Part shown: positions 6,811-14,128 of the stretch, piece by piece
How the letters are laid out: each line of letters starts with the position of its first letter
Numbering within the stretch: position 1 is the first letter of the stretch
Source of the DNA: Chitinophagales bacterium
GTDB lineage: Bacteria > Bacteroidota > Bacteroidia > Chitinophagales > Chitinophagaceae
DNA length: 34,528 bases
Direction: 5' to 3'
Assembly (NCBI GenBank): GCA_015655015.1
Contig: JAATFV010000201.1
Span: forward strand, 1-34,528
Notes under the pieces: generated by a model
Told to the model about the DNA's origin: nothing
The model's input: only the letters and a program-made list of their open reading frames with translations
Database searches by the model: none
Position numbers and translations under genes: made by a program

Positions 6811-7296
6811 ATGACACTGGACTTTGATATTAAAAGATTTTTGCAATCTGTTACTGATATTTCCATAGGGTATCAAAATATTACTTTTGTTAAGCCCGAA
6901 GAATTGGAAAAGTGTCAAATTCTAAGAAGCATTGATGTTTACAACAGTTCACTTGATGCCGAACAAATAAAAAATTGGCTGCAAGAGTGGATCGTTATCG
7001 CATGGGATAATTTAGGTGACCCGATTTGTGTTGATGTAAGTTTACCTAATAGATGTGTGTTGACCGTTACGCCTATTGGCACTGGAGAGCCTTCTATTAT
7101 CGCTGATTCTTTAGCCAACTTTGAATTGATAATAAGATACTTAACATCGTTGTCAAAAAACAGGGAAAATCCTGTTGACTTAATGAAAAATCCAATTCCT
7201 AGCAATGAGCGAGAGGCTATTTTAAAGAGAATTAAACAGGAAAATGCAGCAAGCGAAATCTCATTTTGGGAGATTTTTTTAGATAATGAAACTTAA
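6811..7296 (+). CDS. SMI1/KNR4 (SUKH)-like immunity protein 2
   Basis: A 161-residue cytoplasmic protein eight bases after the first immunity gene. Features seen are the N-terminal helix, YQNITFVKPEELEKCQI, then WIVIAWDNLGDPICVDV, then SIIADSLANFELIIRYL. The W(I/L)VI...GDPI..D pattern followed by a SxxxF helix is familiar from a SUKH subgroup. It is clearly different from the first immunity protein in sequence and size. It may protect against the same toxin, or be a leftover from an earlier toxin, as such arrays commonly store extra immunity genes. The assignment is less sure than for its neighbour. Confidence 0.65.
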   Translation: MTLDFDIKRFLQSVTDISIGYQNITFVKPEELEKCQILRSIDVYNSSLDAEQIKNWLQEWIVIAWDNLGDPICVDVSLPNRCVLTVTPIGTGEPSIIADSLANFELIIRYLTSLSKNRENPVDLMKNPIPSNEREAILKRIKQENAASEISFWEIFLDNET

Positions 7297-7329
7297 TTAT
7301 ATCACTTATCATTTATTAATTGCAGCATA

Positions 7330-8394
7330 TTGAAAACCTTTCTTTGTCCATTAGTAATATTTTTTTTTGCACTTAAGGTCAATGGTAAAACATTCTCAAA
7401 CGAGGATAGTCTATATTCAAAGGCTTTTTATGAGATTTCTCGAATGTTAGAAGGGGAAGAGAATTTATCATTCAAAAAAGCTGTTTTTATTACTGAAAAT
7501 GCTTTTGAAAAGGGCAGGCTCTCATATAACTCATTTAATAGCAGCATTAAATATCTAAGCGATCTAGGCCGTAAGTGGATTCAGGCTAATCCAAATAATT
7601 CCTATAAATATAGTGATAGTAATAATCTCTACAAAAATATAGCCATATTCAAAGCGATAAAAGATACGATTAAAATACTGGAAAAAAATATTCTACTTAA
7701 CACTCTCCCTTATTCTTATGATTTTGATGATTACATGGGCGATAAAGAATGGTCCGATGTTTTTGTTACGACGCTTTTAAAGACGCACAAAGGGAACTGC
7801 CATAGTTTGCCTTATCTTTATAAGATTTTAGCCGATGAAATTGGAGCAATTTGTTGGATATCCTTTGCACCCTTTCATATTTACATAAAAAATAGGTGCG
7901 AAGGGACAGGTTGGTATAATACAGAACTCACTAGTGGTCAGTTTCCGGTAGATGCCTGGATTATGGCTTCTGGATATGTTTCACCAGATGCTATACGAAG
8001 TGGTATATATATGGACACATTAAGTAACCAACAAGCAGTGGCAAATTGCGTGTTAGATTTGGCAAAAGGTTATGAAAGAAAGTTTAAAACATATACCGAT
8101 AGCTTTATTATCAAATGCTGTGATTTGACATTAAAATATCATCCCACTAACATTAATGCCATTATTTATAAGGCAGAGATCCTTAAAAAAATGTACATGA
8201 TTTATAAAAGTGAAAATCCGAAATTAGCATCAACCGTCTATCCAGATATGGAGAAACTGTATGTTCAAGCGTTAGATTTGGGATACAAAGAAATGCCAGA
8301 AAAGATGTATAATAAATGGCTATCGGCTATCTCAAATCAAAAAGAAAAGTATTCCAACAAAAAGTTACAGGCGACAATACCTTGGAGAAAATAG
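7330..8394 (+). CDS. Exported transglutaminase-like protein of unknown function (copy B)
   Basis: A 354-residue paralogue of the protein at 3622. It begins at a TTG (7330), chosen because the next residues form a clear signal peptide (MKTFLCPLVIFFFALKVNG). Shared blocks are the N-terminal FKKAVFITENAF, then YDFDDYMGDKEW, then GNCHSLPYLYKILADEIGA with Cys157, FAPFH with His183 and WYNTELTSGQFPVDAW with Glu199. The YMDTLSNQQAV segment and a TPR-like end are also shared. It lacks the charged coiled-coil tail of copy A. It follows the immunity genes by 33 bases in the same direction, so it could be in the toxin operon. The role is unknown; the preserved Cys-His-Glu positions argue for a conserved catalytic or degenerate cysteine fold. 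Confidence 0.75.
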   Translation: MKTFLCPLVIFFFALKVNGKTFSNEDSLYSKAFYEISRMLEGEENLSFKKAVFITENAFEKGRLSYNSFNSSIKYLSDLGRKWIQANPNNSYKYSDSNNLYKNIAIFKAIKDTIKILEKNILLNTLPYSYDFDDYMGDKEWSDVFVTTLLKTHKGNCHSLPYLYKILADEIGAICWISFAPFHIYIKNRCEGTGWYNTELTSGQFPVDAWIMASGYVSPDAIRSGIYMDTLSNQQAVANCVLDLAKGYERKFKTYTDSFIIKCCDLTLKYHPTNINAIIYKAEILKKMYMIYKSENPKLASTVYPDMEKLYVQALDLGYKEMPEKMYNKWLSAISNQKEKYSNKKLQATIPWRK

Positions 8395-8474
8395 ACTGAG
8401 GAGCCAAACACAAACCACAAGAATCAATGAAGCGGCCCGCATAATATACACGCTGGACAAGGATTTCAGCGAAA

Positions 8475-8522
8475 ATGAAAAAGGACAAAGCGGGAATATT
8501 CCTGCTTTGTCCTCTCAAGTCG
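8475..8522. repeat. Right copy of 48-base flanking direct repeat
   Basis: It matches 1315-1362 at 45 of 48 positions. It consists of a complete terminator hairpin and a short CTCAAGTCG arm. The sequence then runs for 18 bases, as far as the tricorn gene's stop codon, through a tRNA-like stretch. The repeat lies exactly where AT-rich accessory DNA gives way to GC-rich core sequence, which makes it the likely right boundary of the toxin island. Confidence 0.8.
8483..8512 (-). terminator. Rho-independent terminator for the tricorn-like gene
   Basis: On the minus strand, GGACAAAGCAGGAAT pairs with ATTCCCGCTTTGTCC along nearly its whole length (one A-C mismatch) and is followed by TTTTTCATTTTC. 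It lies about 30 bases past the TAA of the protease gene (8541-8543), whose transcript it should end. The same hairpin in degraded form lies at 1323-1352. Confidence 0.8.
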
Positions 8523-8540
8523 GCATGGCTGGATTCGAAT
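8513..8540 (-). other. tRNA 3'-end-like remnant next to the terminator
   Basis: Minus-strand text TTCGAATCCAGCCATGCCGA has the layout of a tRNA T-loop (TTCGAAT), T-stem 3' strand (CCAGC), acceptor 3' strand (CATGCCG) and discriminator base. It leads directly into the terminator. The matching 5' T-stem strand and the rest of a tRNA are absent, because the protease stop codon lies immediately before it. It could be the leftover of an integration at a tRNA gene. No complete tRNA can be folded here. Confidence 0.4.
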
Positions 8541-11500
8541 TTATCTCGCCTCCGGCGCCGGCCTGGCCGGCGGTGTAAATCCTTTCTTTTTCAGTTCATC
8601 TTTAATTTCGGTGATGGCCCTTTCCAGCTGATTGTCTTTTCCCTGTGCGCCCTGAGTGATATCTTCTGCTACAGGAATATCGGGATCGACCCCATGGCCT
8701 TCTTTGAACCAGGTGCCATCGGGATTGAACATACGAAAAGTGGGAATGGTAATTGCTCCTCCATCGATCAGGGGAGGTGCGCCGCTAATGCCGATCAGCC
8801 CGCCCCAGGTCCTGGCTCCGATAAGAGGGCCCAGGCCTGCTTTACGGAAATAATCCGGGAAGGCGTCTCCGCCCGACCCGCTCCATCCATTGATCAACAT
8901 TACTTTGGGTCCGAAATTGCCGGAGGGAGGCCAGTTCCAGCTGGCGCCATCGCGGGTCGCCCAAAATGCCAGGGGCTTGCGGTCGAGCAGTTCGATGAAG
9001 CGGTCGGGTATCTGCCCTCCGCTGTTGAAACGTTCATCGATCACCAGGGCCTTCTTATCCAGCTGCGCCGTGAACTGGCGTATCAATTCATTCTGCCCGT
9101 CTATCCCCGTGCTCCGCACGTAGATATAACCGGCATCTCCGCCGGTGGCTTCTTCTACCCGTAACCTGTTCTGTTCGATCCAGGCCAGGTGGCGCAGCCT
9201 GCTTTCATCGGTCATTGTTGTTACGAGAACGGTCTTTGCTCCGGTCCGGGAGGCGGTGTTATTGTAGGTTAACTCGACAGATTTGCCGGCCAGGTCGGCG
9301 AATGGAGCATATGGCTCCGTTTTCGTCGTCAGCTCCACTCCGTTGACAGCGAGGATATAATCCCCTTCTTTTACCGGCACGCCAGGTAAATCCAGGGGAG
9401 AGCGTGATTCTGCATCCCAGGGGGCGGCGCGGATGATCTTCTTTATTTTATAAAAAGGACCTTCCGGGGCCCAGTCCACCCCCAGGTAACCTACTGTGGA
9501 ATGTTTGGTCACCTCTTCCACGCCACCTCCATGATAAGTGTGGGAGGCGTTCAATTCCCCGATCATTTCCCCTAAGATGAAGTTGACATCTTCGCGGGTG
9601 ACGGCGCCTTCCAGCATTTTCAGGTATTGTTCTTTTACTTTATTCCAATCGACCCCGTGCATATTCGGATCATAGAAATAGTCACGTTCCAGGCGCCAGG
9701 CGTCTGTGAGGATCTGTTTCCATTCTCCCCGCGGGTTCACCCATGATGACATTTCGTTGGTGCGCAGTCTTTTTTCCAGTTTCTGACCTTCCTCTGCGCC
9801 GATGATGTACCAGCTTCCGTCTTTCGTGACCAGCAGGTGCTTGCCGTCGGCTGAAAGCTGGTAACCATTTGCATCAGGCAGGATGGTCTTTTGTTTACGC
9901 TTGTCCAGGTCGAAGAACAGGATCGGTTGTTCTTTTGCGTCAGATCCCGTGTTGGGCTGTTGCTGGTAGATCAGCTTGCCTGCGGTGGCCTGCAGGTTGT
10001 TATAATTACCGGGCTCTGCCGGCAGGAGGACCAGCCGCGATTCCAGGCCATCCAGGTCGATGAGGACCGGGGGGATCTTTTGCTCTTTTTCTTTCTCATC
10101 TTTTTTGTCGTCTTTTTTGACGACGGGTGGCTTCCCGTTCTTTCCGGGAATGCTGCCGGCTGCCTCTTCCTGTTTGAGCGCCACCGTGTCATTTTGAGGA
10201 TAGAGGGGAGAAGGGGTATTCTTTTTCAGGACGATAGCTGCCAGTTTTGTTGAATTCGGATAGATAAATGTATTGTCCAGGTCGCTGTACAGGGGATTGA
10301 AATACTGGTTGGTCGTTACGAAAAGGTATTTTCCTCCGGGATCGAAGGCTGGGTTCGCACAGCTGTAATAACCGCTCGTTGCGGGTTGCAGCTGTTTGTT
10401 CGCGTAGTCATAGATGAATACGCCTTTATGACCATTGGGGAGGTCGCGATCATAGGCCAGCCAGCGGCTGTCGGGGGACCAGCTGGGCGTAAAACCCTGC
10501 AGATTCCCATCCATCATCCGCAGGCCTTTATCGACGAGTGTAGTCTGACCAGTGGCCTGGTCATAGATCTGTATCTTCATGGCCTTGTCGATAAAGGCCA
10601 GCTTCTTGCTGTCGGGGGACCAATATAAGCTGTACCGGTATCCTGGTCCGTAGGAGGTCAATTTGTTTTCTGTATTTTCCTGTCCGGCTCCCCGCAGTGT
10701 CAGCTCGTATTCGCCGGAGCGGTCGCTCCAATAAGCGATCGTTTTACCGTCGGGGGACCAGGCGGGATATCTTTCCGCCACCTCTGAAGACCGGGTGAGG
10801 TCTATAACTGCTCCATTCTCAGCGGGCAGGGAGAAGATCTCTCCACGGGCTTCTATCAAGGCCCGTTTGCCATCGGGGGAGACTGCGGCGTTGGTGAGGA
10901 GCTTTTCCACCGGCTGCAGGGTAGGCCGCAGGGCGTTCTCATCGGAGACCACTTCTATGGGTACTTCCTTATAACTTTTGGAGGAGAGGTGGTAACAATA
11001 GAGCCGGCCTGCATTCTCGAATACGATATCCTCAGGGCCCAGGGAGGGATAGTGGGCATCGTATTCTTTAAAGGTGGTGAGCTGGGTGAATATTTTGGAA
11101 GAGATGTCGTATGACCAGAGGTTCATTCTTTTTTCCGGGCCGCGATCCGATAAAAAGAAAATGCTGTTGCCGTGCCACATGGGTAGTTCATCGTCTGCGT
11201 CGGTACCGGTTGAAATGTTCTCGTCGGCATAGCTGGTCAGATTGAATAAGTGGATCTGTGCGTTCCAGCCTCCGCGGTAACGTTTCCAGTTGCGGAATAC
11301 CTGTGATTTATAGATGAAGGCGATCTGGCTGCCATCCGGTGAAAGGGTGCCGAATTCGGCATAGGGGAGGGGGAGCTTTTCAGGAGCTCCGCCGGTTAAG
11401 CCGATCTTGAAAAACTGGTTGAACCGTTCCCGTCCGCTCTCCCGGCCGGAGGCAAATAACAGGTGGTTCCCATCGGGGTACCAATCCACTATTCTTTCGG

Positions 11501-11828
11501 TCGAACCGTGCCAGGTGACCCGTGATGGGATGCCGCCGCCGGATGGGATGGTATAAATGGAATAATTGCCGTCGTAATCGGCTGTGTAAGCGATGGTCTT
11601 GCCGTCGGGGGAAAATTTGGGGAACATTTCCACTCCGGAAGGCGAGCTGAGGTGGGATGCTTTTCCTCCTTCTTTGGGGACGACCCACAGATCATTCGCA
11701 TAGGTGAATACGATCTGGGTCTGGGAAACATCCGGGAACCGGAACAGGGCTGCATTGATCTGGGCCAGGGAAGAGACGGCCAGGGCCATCGTTCCCATAA
11801 GGGATAAAATGATCTTTCGCATGAGCAT
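8541..11828 (-). CDS. Tricorn-like S41 family protease, exported
   Basis: A 1095-residue periplasmic or surface protease. A signal peptide (residues 1-22, ending SSLAQ) precedes two tiers of beta-propeller built from PD40-type repeats (such as FSPDGKTIAY, WSPDGKTIAY and WSPDSKKLAF), a Lys/Glu-rich linker near 560-590, a core domain, a PDZ domain (around 800-880) and the S41 catalytic domain. Catalytic elements seen are NASHTYH, ERFNSGG and NGWSGSGGDAFP, with the nucleophile serine near 985. In archaeal tricorn the residue after that serine is Asp; here it is Gly. Bacterial relatives are thought to degrade peptides for nutrition. Start may be ATG 11828 or 11822. The gene is monocistronic, with a terminator 30 bases downstream. 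Confidence 0.92.
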   Translation of the reverse strand: MLMRKIILSLMGTMALAVSSLAQINAALFRFPDVSQTQIVFTYANDLWVVPKEGGKASHLSSPSGVEMFPKFSPDGKTIAYTADYDGNYSIYTIPSGGGIPSRVTWHGSTERIVDWYPDGNHLLFASGRESGRERFNQFFKIGLTGGAPEKLPLPYAEFGTLSPDGSQIAFIYKSQVFRNWKRYRGGWNAQIHLFNLTSYADENISTGTDADDELPMWHGNSIFFLSDRGPEKRMNLWSYDISSKIFTQLTTFKEYDAHYPSLGPEDIVFENAGRLYCYHLSSKSYKEVPIEVVSDENALRPTLQPVEKLLTNAAVSPDGKRALIEARGEIFSLPAENGAVIDLTRSSEVAERYPAWSPDGKTIAYWSDRSGEYELTLRGAGQENTENKLTSYGPGYRYSLYWSPDSKKLAFIDKAMKIQIYDQATGQTTLVDKGLRMMDGNLQGFTPSWSPDSRWLAYDRDLPNGHKGVFIYDYANKQLQPATSGYYSCANPAFDPGGKYLFVTTNQYFNPLYSDLDNTFIYPNSTKLAAIVLKKNTPSPLYPQNDTVALKQEEAAGSIPGKNGKPPVVKKDDKKDEKEKEQKIPPVLIDLDGLESRLVLLPAEPGNYNNLQATAGKLIYQQQPNTGSDAKEQPILFFDLDKRKQKTILPDANGYQLSADGKHLLVTKDGSWYIIGAEEGQKLEKRLRTNEMSSWVNPRGEWKQILTDAWRLERDYFYDPNMHGVDWNKVKEQYLKMLEGAVTREDVNFILGEMIGELNASHTYHGGGVEEVTKHSTVGYLGVDWAPEGPFYKIKKIIRAAPWDAESRSPLDLPGVPVKEGDYILAVNGVELTTKTEPYAPFADLAGKSVELTYNNTASRTGAKTVLVTTMTDESRLRHLAWIEQNRLRVEEATGGDAGYIYVRSTGIDGQNELIRQFTAQLDKKALVIDERFNSGGQIPDRFIELLDRKPLAFWATRDGASWNWPPSGNFGPKVMLINGWSGSGGDAFPDYFRKAGLGPLIGARTWGGLIGISGAPPLIDGGAITIPTFRMFNPDGTWFKEGHGVDPDIPVAEDITQGAQGKDNQLERAITEIKDELKKKGFTPPARPAPEAR

Positions 11829-11955
11829 AGAGTTGAATGGCTAAGGATGACTTAAAATATCTGAAAATTCAAGTATCTGAAAACTTAAGATAAGGGAAAT
11901 TGGCAGATTGGGTGCGTTATTTGGGATGTAAGGGATAAAAGCTATTTTTAAGGTT

Positions 11956-11969
11956 ATAAACCGGTTTAT
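11956..11969. promoter_or_regulatory. 14-base perfect palindrome before the SAM-hydroxide gene
   Basis: ATAAACCGGTTTAT is its own reverse complement and ends two bases before the start codon at 11972. It lies in the divergent intergenic stretch (11829-11971), which also contains a TATTTTTA element slightly upstream. A repressor site overlapping the ribosome-binding region is plausible. No known consensus was recognised. Confidence 0.35.
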
Positions 11970-11971
11970 TT

Positions 11972-12877
11972 ATGTATACTTTCTTTGTCAGGCTCAACCT
12001 GGTCCTGGTACTGGTCTTTATGACCCTGATCTCCCCGGGGCAGAATAAAATAGTCGTATTTCAGTCGGATTTCGGGTTGAAGGACGGGGCGGTCTCTGCC
12101 ATGAAAGGGGTGGCAATGGGCGTATCTCCGGAGCTGAAATTATTCGACCTTACCCATGAGATACCGGCCTATAATATCTGGGAAGCTGCTTACCGGCTAC
12201 AGCAGACGGTACCTTACTGGCCGGCCGGCACCGTATTTGTCTCCGTGGTGGACCCGGGGGTAGGCACCGAGCGTAAGTCTGTGGTTTTGAAGACAGGGAC
12301 GGGGCAGTATATTGTAACTCCGGATAACGGCACGCTGACGCTGATTGCAGAATCCTTGGGGATCGCGGAGATCCGGCAGATCGACGAAGTGATCAATCGC
12401 AGGAAGGATTCTCAGCAATCCTATACTTTTCATGGGCGGGATGTGTATGCTTATACCGGCGCCCGCCTCGCGGCAGGGGTGATCGACTTCGATCAGGTAG
12501 GACCGGTACTGCCCAAACAGGTCGTTGCCATTCCCTATCAGAAAGCTACGCTGGAAGGAAAAAAAATTAAAGGCACGATCGCTATCCTGGACGTCCAGTA
12601 TGGGAATATCTGGACCAATATTCCCGGGGATCTTTTTCAGCAATTGCATCCGGCATTCGGGGAGTCGCTGCATGTGGCGCTCTACCATGGCGGAGTGCGG
12701 GTATATGAGGGAGACATGCCTTACAGCGCTACGTTCGGGGCAGTACCTGTTGGTAAACCGCTGGCTTATCTGAATAGCCTGCTGCAATTGTCGTTCGCGC
12801 TGAACCAGGATAGTTTTGCGGCTGTCTATAAGATAGGGAGCGGCAATGACTGGAGCGTGGAGGTGAGTAGTAAATAG
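11972..12877 (+). CDS. Exported SAM hydroxide adenosyltransferase (DUF62) family protein
   Basis: A 301-residue member of the DUF62 family, whose studied members split S-adenosylmethionine into adenosine and methionine with hydroxide. Family blocks are SDFGLKDGAVSAMKGV (about 32-47), FDLTHEIP, FVSVVDPGVGT, TPDNGTLT and FHGRDVYA. Unusually, it carries an N-terminal hydrophobic segment LNLVLVLVFMTLISPGQ that looks like a signal peptide or anchor, which would take the enzyme away from cytoplasmic SAM. The gene stands alone, downstream of a divergent promoter region shared with the tricorn-like protease. The substrate in an exported setting is unknown. Confidence 0.88.
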   Translation: MYTFFVRLNLVLVLVFMTLISPGQNKIVVFQSDFGLKDGAVSAMKGVAMGVSPELKLFDLTHEIPAYNIWEAAYRLQQTVPYWPAGTVFVSVVDPGVGTERKSVVLKTGTGQYIVTPDNGTLTLIAESLGIAEIRQIDEVINRRKDSQQSYTFHGRDVYAYTGARLAAGVIDFDQVGPVLPKQVVAIPYQKATLEGKKIKGTIAILDVQYGNIWTNIPGDLFQQLHPAFGESLHVALYHGGVRVYEGDMPYSATFGAVPVGKPLAYLNSLLQLSFALNQDSFAAVYKIGSGNDWSVEVSSK

Positions 12878-12883
12878 GGAATA

Positions 12884-12959
12884 AAACGAACAAATTGACT
12901 TAAATTTTCGTTTTGAAACGAACAAATTGACTTAAATTTTCGTTTTGAAACGAAAATTT
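12884..12959. promoter_or_regulatory. Tandem 32-base repeat and palindromic operator of the ATPase gene
   Basis: Two identical head-to-tail 32-base units lie at 12884-12915 and 12916-12947. The second merges into a perfect inverted repeat with 12-base arms (AAATTTTCGTTT / AAACGAAAATTT) around TG at 12934-12959. The first unit contains the left arm and only part of the right arm. A TATTTTTG -7-like element follows at 12962-12969, only seven bases before the ATG. A dimeric regulator, possibly the ATPase itself or a Cro/CI-like protein, could bind both units and block the promoter. Confidence 0.6.
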
Positions 12960-12961
12960 CA

Positions 12962-12969
12962 TATTTTTG
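12962..12969 (+). promoter_or_regulatory. -7 promoter element of the DUF4143 ATPase gene
   Basis: TATTTTTG fits the Bacteroidota TAnnTTTG consensus. It abuts the palindromic operator, and the start codon at 12977 is so close that the mRNA may be leaderless or very short-leadered. The nearest TTTG upstream (12944-12947) is somewhat too close for a standard -33 element. Confidence 0.45.
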
Positions 12970-12976
12970 GGATACT

Positions 12977-14128
12977 ATGATCTCAAGATTATTAGAATCA
13001 GTGATTAATGGAAGAATAGGAAGGCACAAAGTCATTCTTTTGCTTGGGCCAAGGCAAGTTGGAAAAACAACCCTGGTAAGGCAATTGACGCGCCTTACAA
13101 AAAGGGAAAATATATTGTGGTTTAATGGTGACGAAGCGGACGTTCGCCAGTTGTTGCAGAATACGACTTCTACACGCCTGAGGGCACTTGTTGGCAATCA
13201 TTCTATAGTAGTCATAGACGAAGCACAACGCATTCCGGATATCGGGATCACCTTAAAACTAATGGTTGATAATATTCCGGAGATTCAGATTATAGCTACA
13301 GGCTCTTCCTCTTTGGAACTGGCCGGGCAAATTAAAGAACCACTGACAGGACGAAAATATGAATATCACCTCTACCCCTTCAGCTTTGCTGAAATGGTGC
13401 AGCATTCGAGCGTATTGGAAGAAAAGAGATTGCTTGAACACCGGTTGATCTATGGTTATTATCCGGAAGTGGTGAATAAACCGGGAGAAGAAATAGAAAC
13501 TCTCCAACTCCTTACTGACAGTTATTTGTATAAAGATTTATTTACCCTTGAACAGCTTAAAAAGCCTCTGTTGTTAGAAAAGCTCGTACAGGCGCTTGCC
13601 CTTCAGATAGGTAATGAAGTGAACTATCACGAATTAAGCCAAATCATAGGTGCAGACAAGGAAACGGTGGAACGATATATTGATCTTCTTGAAAAGGCAT
13701 TTGTTGTTTTTCGCCTTTCCTCTCTAAGTCGTAATCTGCGGAATGAGATCAAGAAAGGCCGGAAAATATATTTCTGGGATAATGGCATTCGGAATGCGAT
13801 CGTTAAGAATTTTAATCAACTCATACAGCGGCAGGATACAGGTGCATTATGGGAAAATTTTATCGTAAGTGAAAGGCAAAAAGCCAATCATTATAATGGG
13901 CGCTTTATAAATAAATTTTTCTGGCGTACCCATACCCAGCAGGAAATTGATTATGTGGAAGAGTCTGGGGGGCATTTAGAAGCCTGGGAGTTTAAATGGA
14001 ACCCTAAAGCAAAAACAAGCATGCCTAAGACATTCCTCGAAGCTTATCCCGGGGCGCAAATCAGCGTCATTACACCTGCGAATATGGAGGAATGGTTATT
14101 AATGGACCGCCCCAAGACAGGGGTTTAA
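12977..14128 (+). CDS. AAA ATPase with DUF4143 domain
   Basis: A 383-residue protein with Walker A GPRQVGKT (residues 24-31), Walker B IVVIDEAQ (77-84) and a sensor-like IIATGSSSLEL. The C-terminal DUF4143 region has EIDYVE (323-328) and EFKWN (338-342), resembling a PD-(D/E)xK nuclease core with Asp325, Glu338 and Lys340. Such proteins are frequent in Bacteroidota, often in multiple copies, and many appear to be mobile or defence associated. No function is proven for this group. Its gene overlaps the convergent oxidoreductase by four bases at 14125-14128. The repeat-rich promoter and lower GC suggest that it was inserted into this locus. Confidence 0.9.
   Translation: MISRLLESVINGRIGRHKVILLLGPRQVGKTTLVRQLTRLTKRENILWFNGDEADVRQLLQNTTSTRLRALVGNHSIVVIDEAQRIPDIGITLKLMVDNIPEIQIIATGSSSLELAGQIKEPLTGRKYEYHLYPFSFAEMVQHSSVLEEKRLLEHRLIYGYYPEVVNKPGEEIETLQLLTDSYLYKDLFTLEQLKKPLLLEKLVQALALQIGNEVNYHELSQIIGADKETVERYIDLLEKAFVVFRLSSLSRNLRNEIKKGRKIYFWDNGIRNAIVKNFNQLIQRQDTGALWENFIVSERQKANHYNGRFINKFFWRTHTQQEIDYVEESGGHLEAWEFKWNPKAKTSMPKTFLEAYPGAQISVITPANMEEWLLMDRPKTGV

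Noticed and set aside
8327..8518. 63-codon open frame on the minus strand over the end of copy B and the terminator
   Set aside because: It reads through the terminator hairpin and the antisense of a clear protein; typical of spurious frames beside tRNA-like sequence.
8513..8540. Complete tRNA gene next to the right repeat
   Set aside because: Only the part from the T-loop to the discriminator base is present; the 5' strands that would form the T-stem and acceptor stem are absent.
12197..12925. 242-codon open frame antisense to the DUF62-family gene
   Set aside because: No recognisable domain and composition typical of an antisense frame; the sense gene has clear family motifs.
12884..12959. 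Possible CRISPR-like direct repeats
   Set aside because: The two 32-base units are directly adjacent with no spacer between them, and no cas genes are present; promoter repeats are the better reading.
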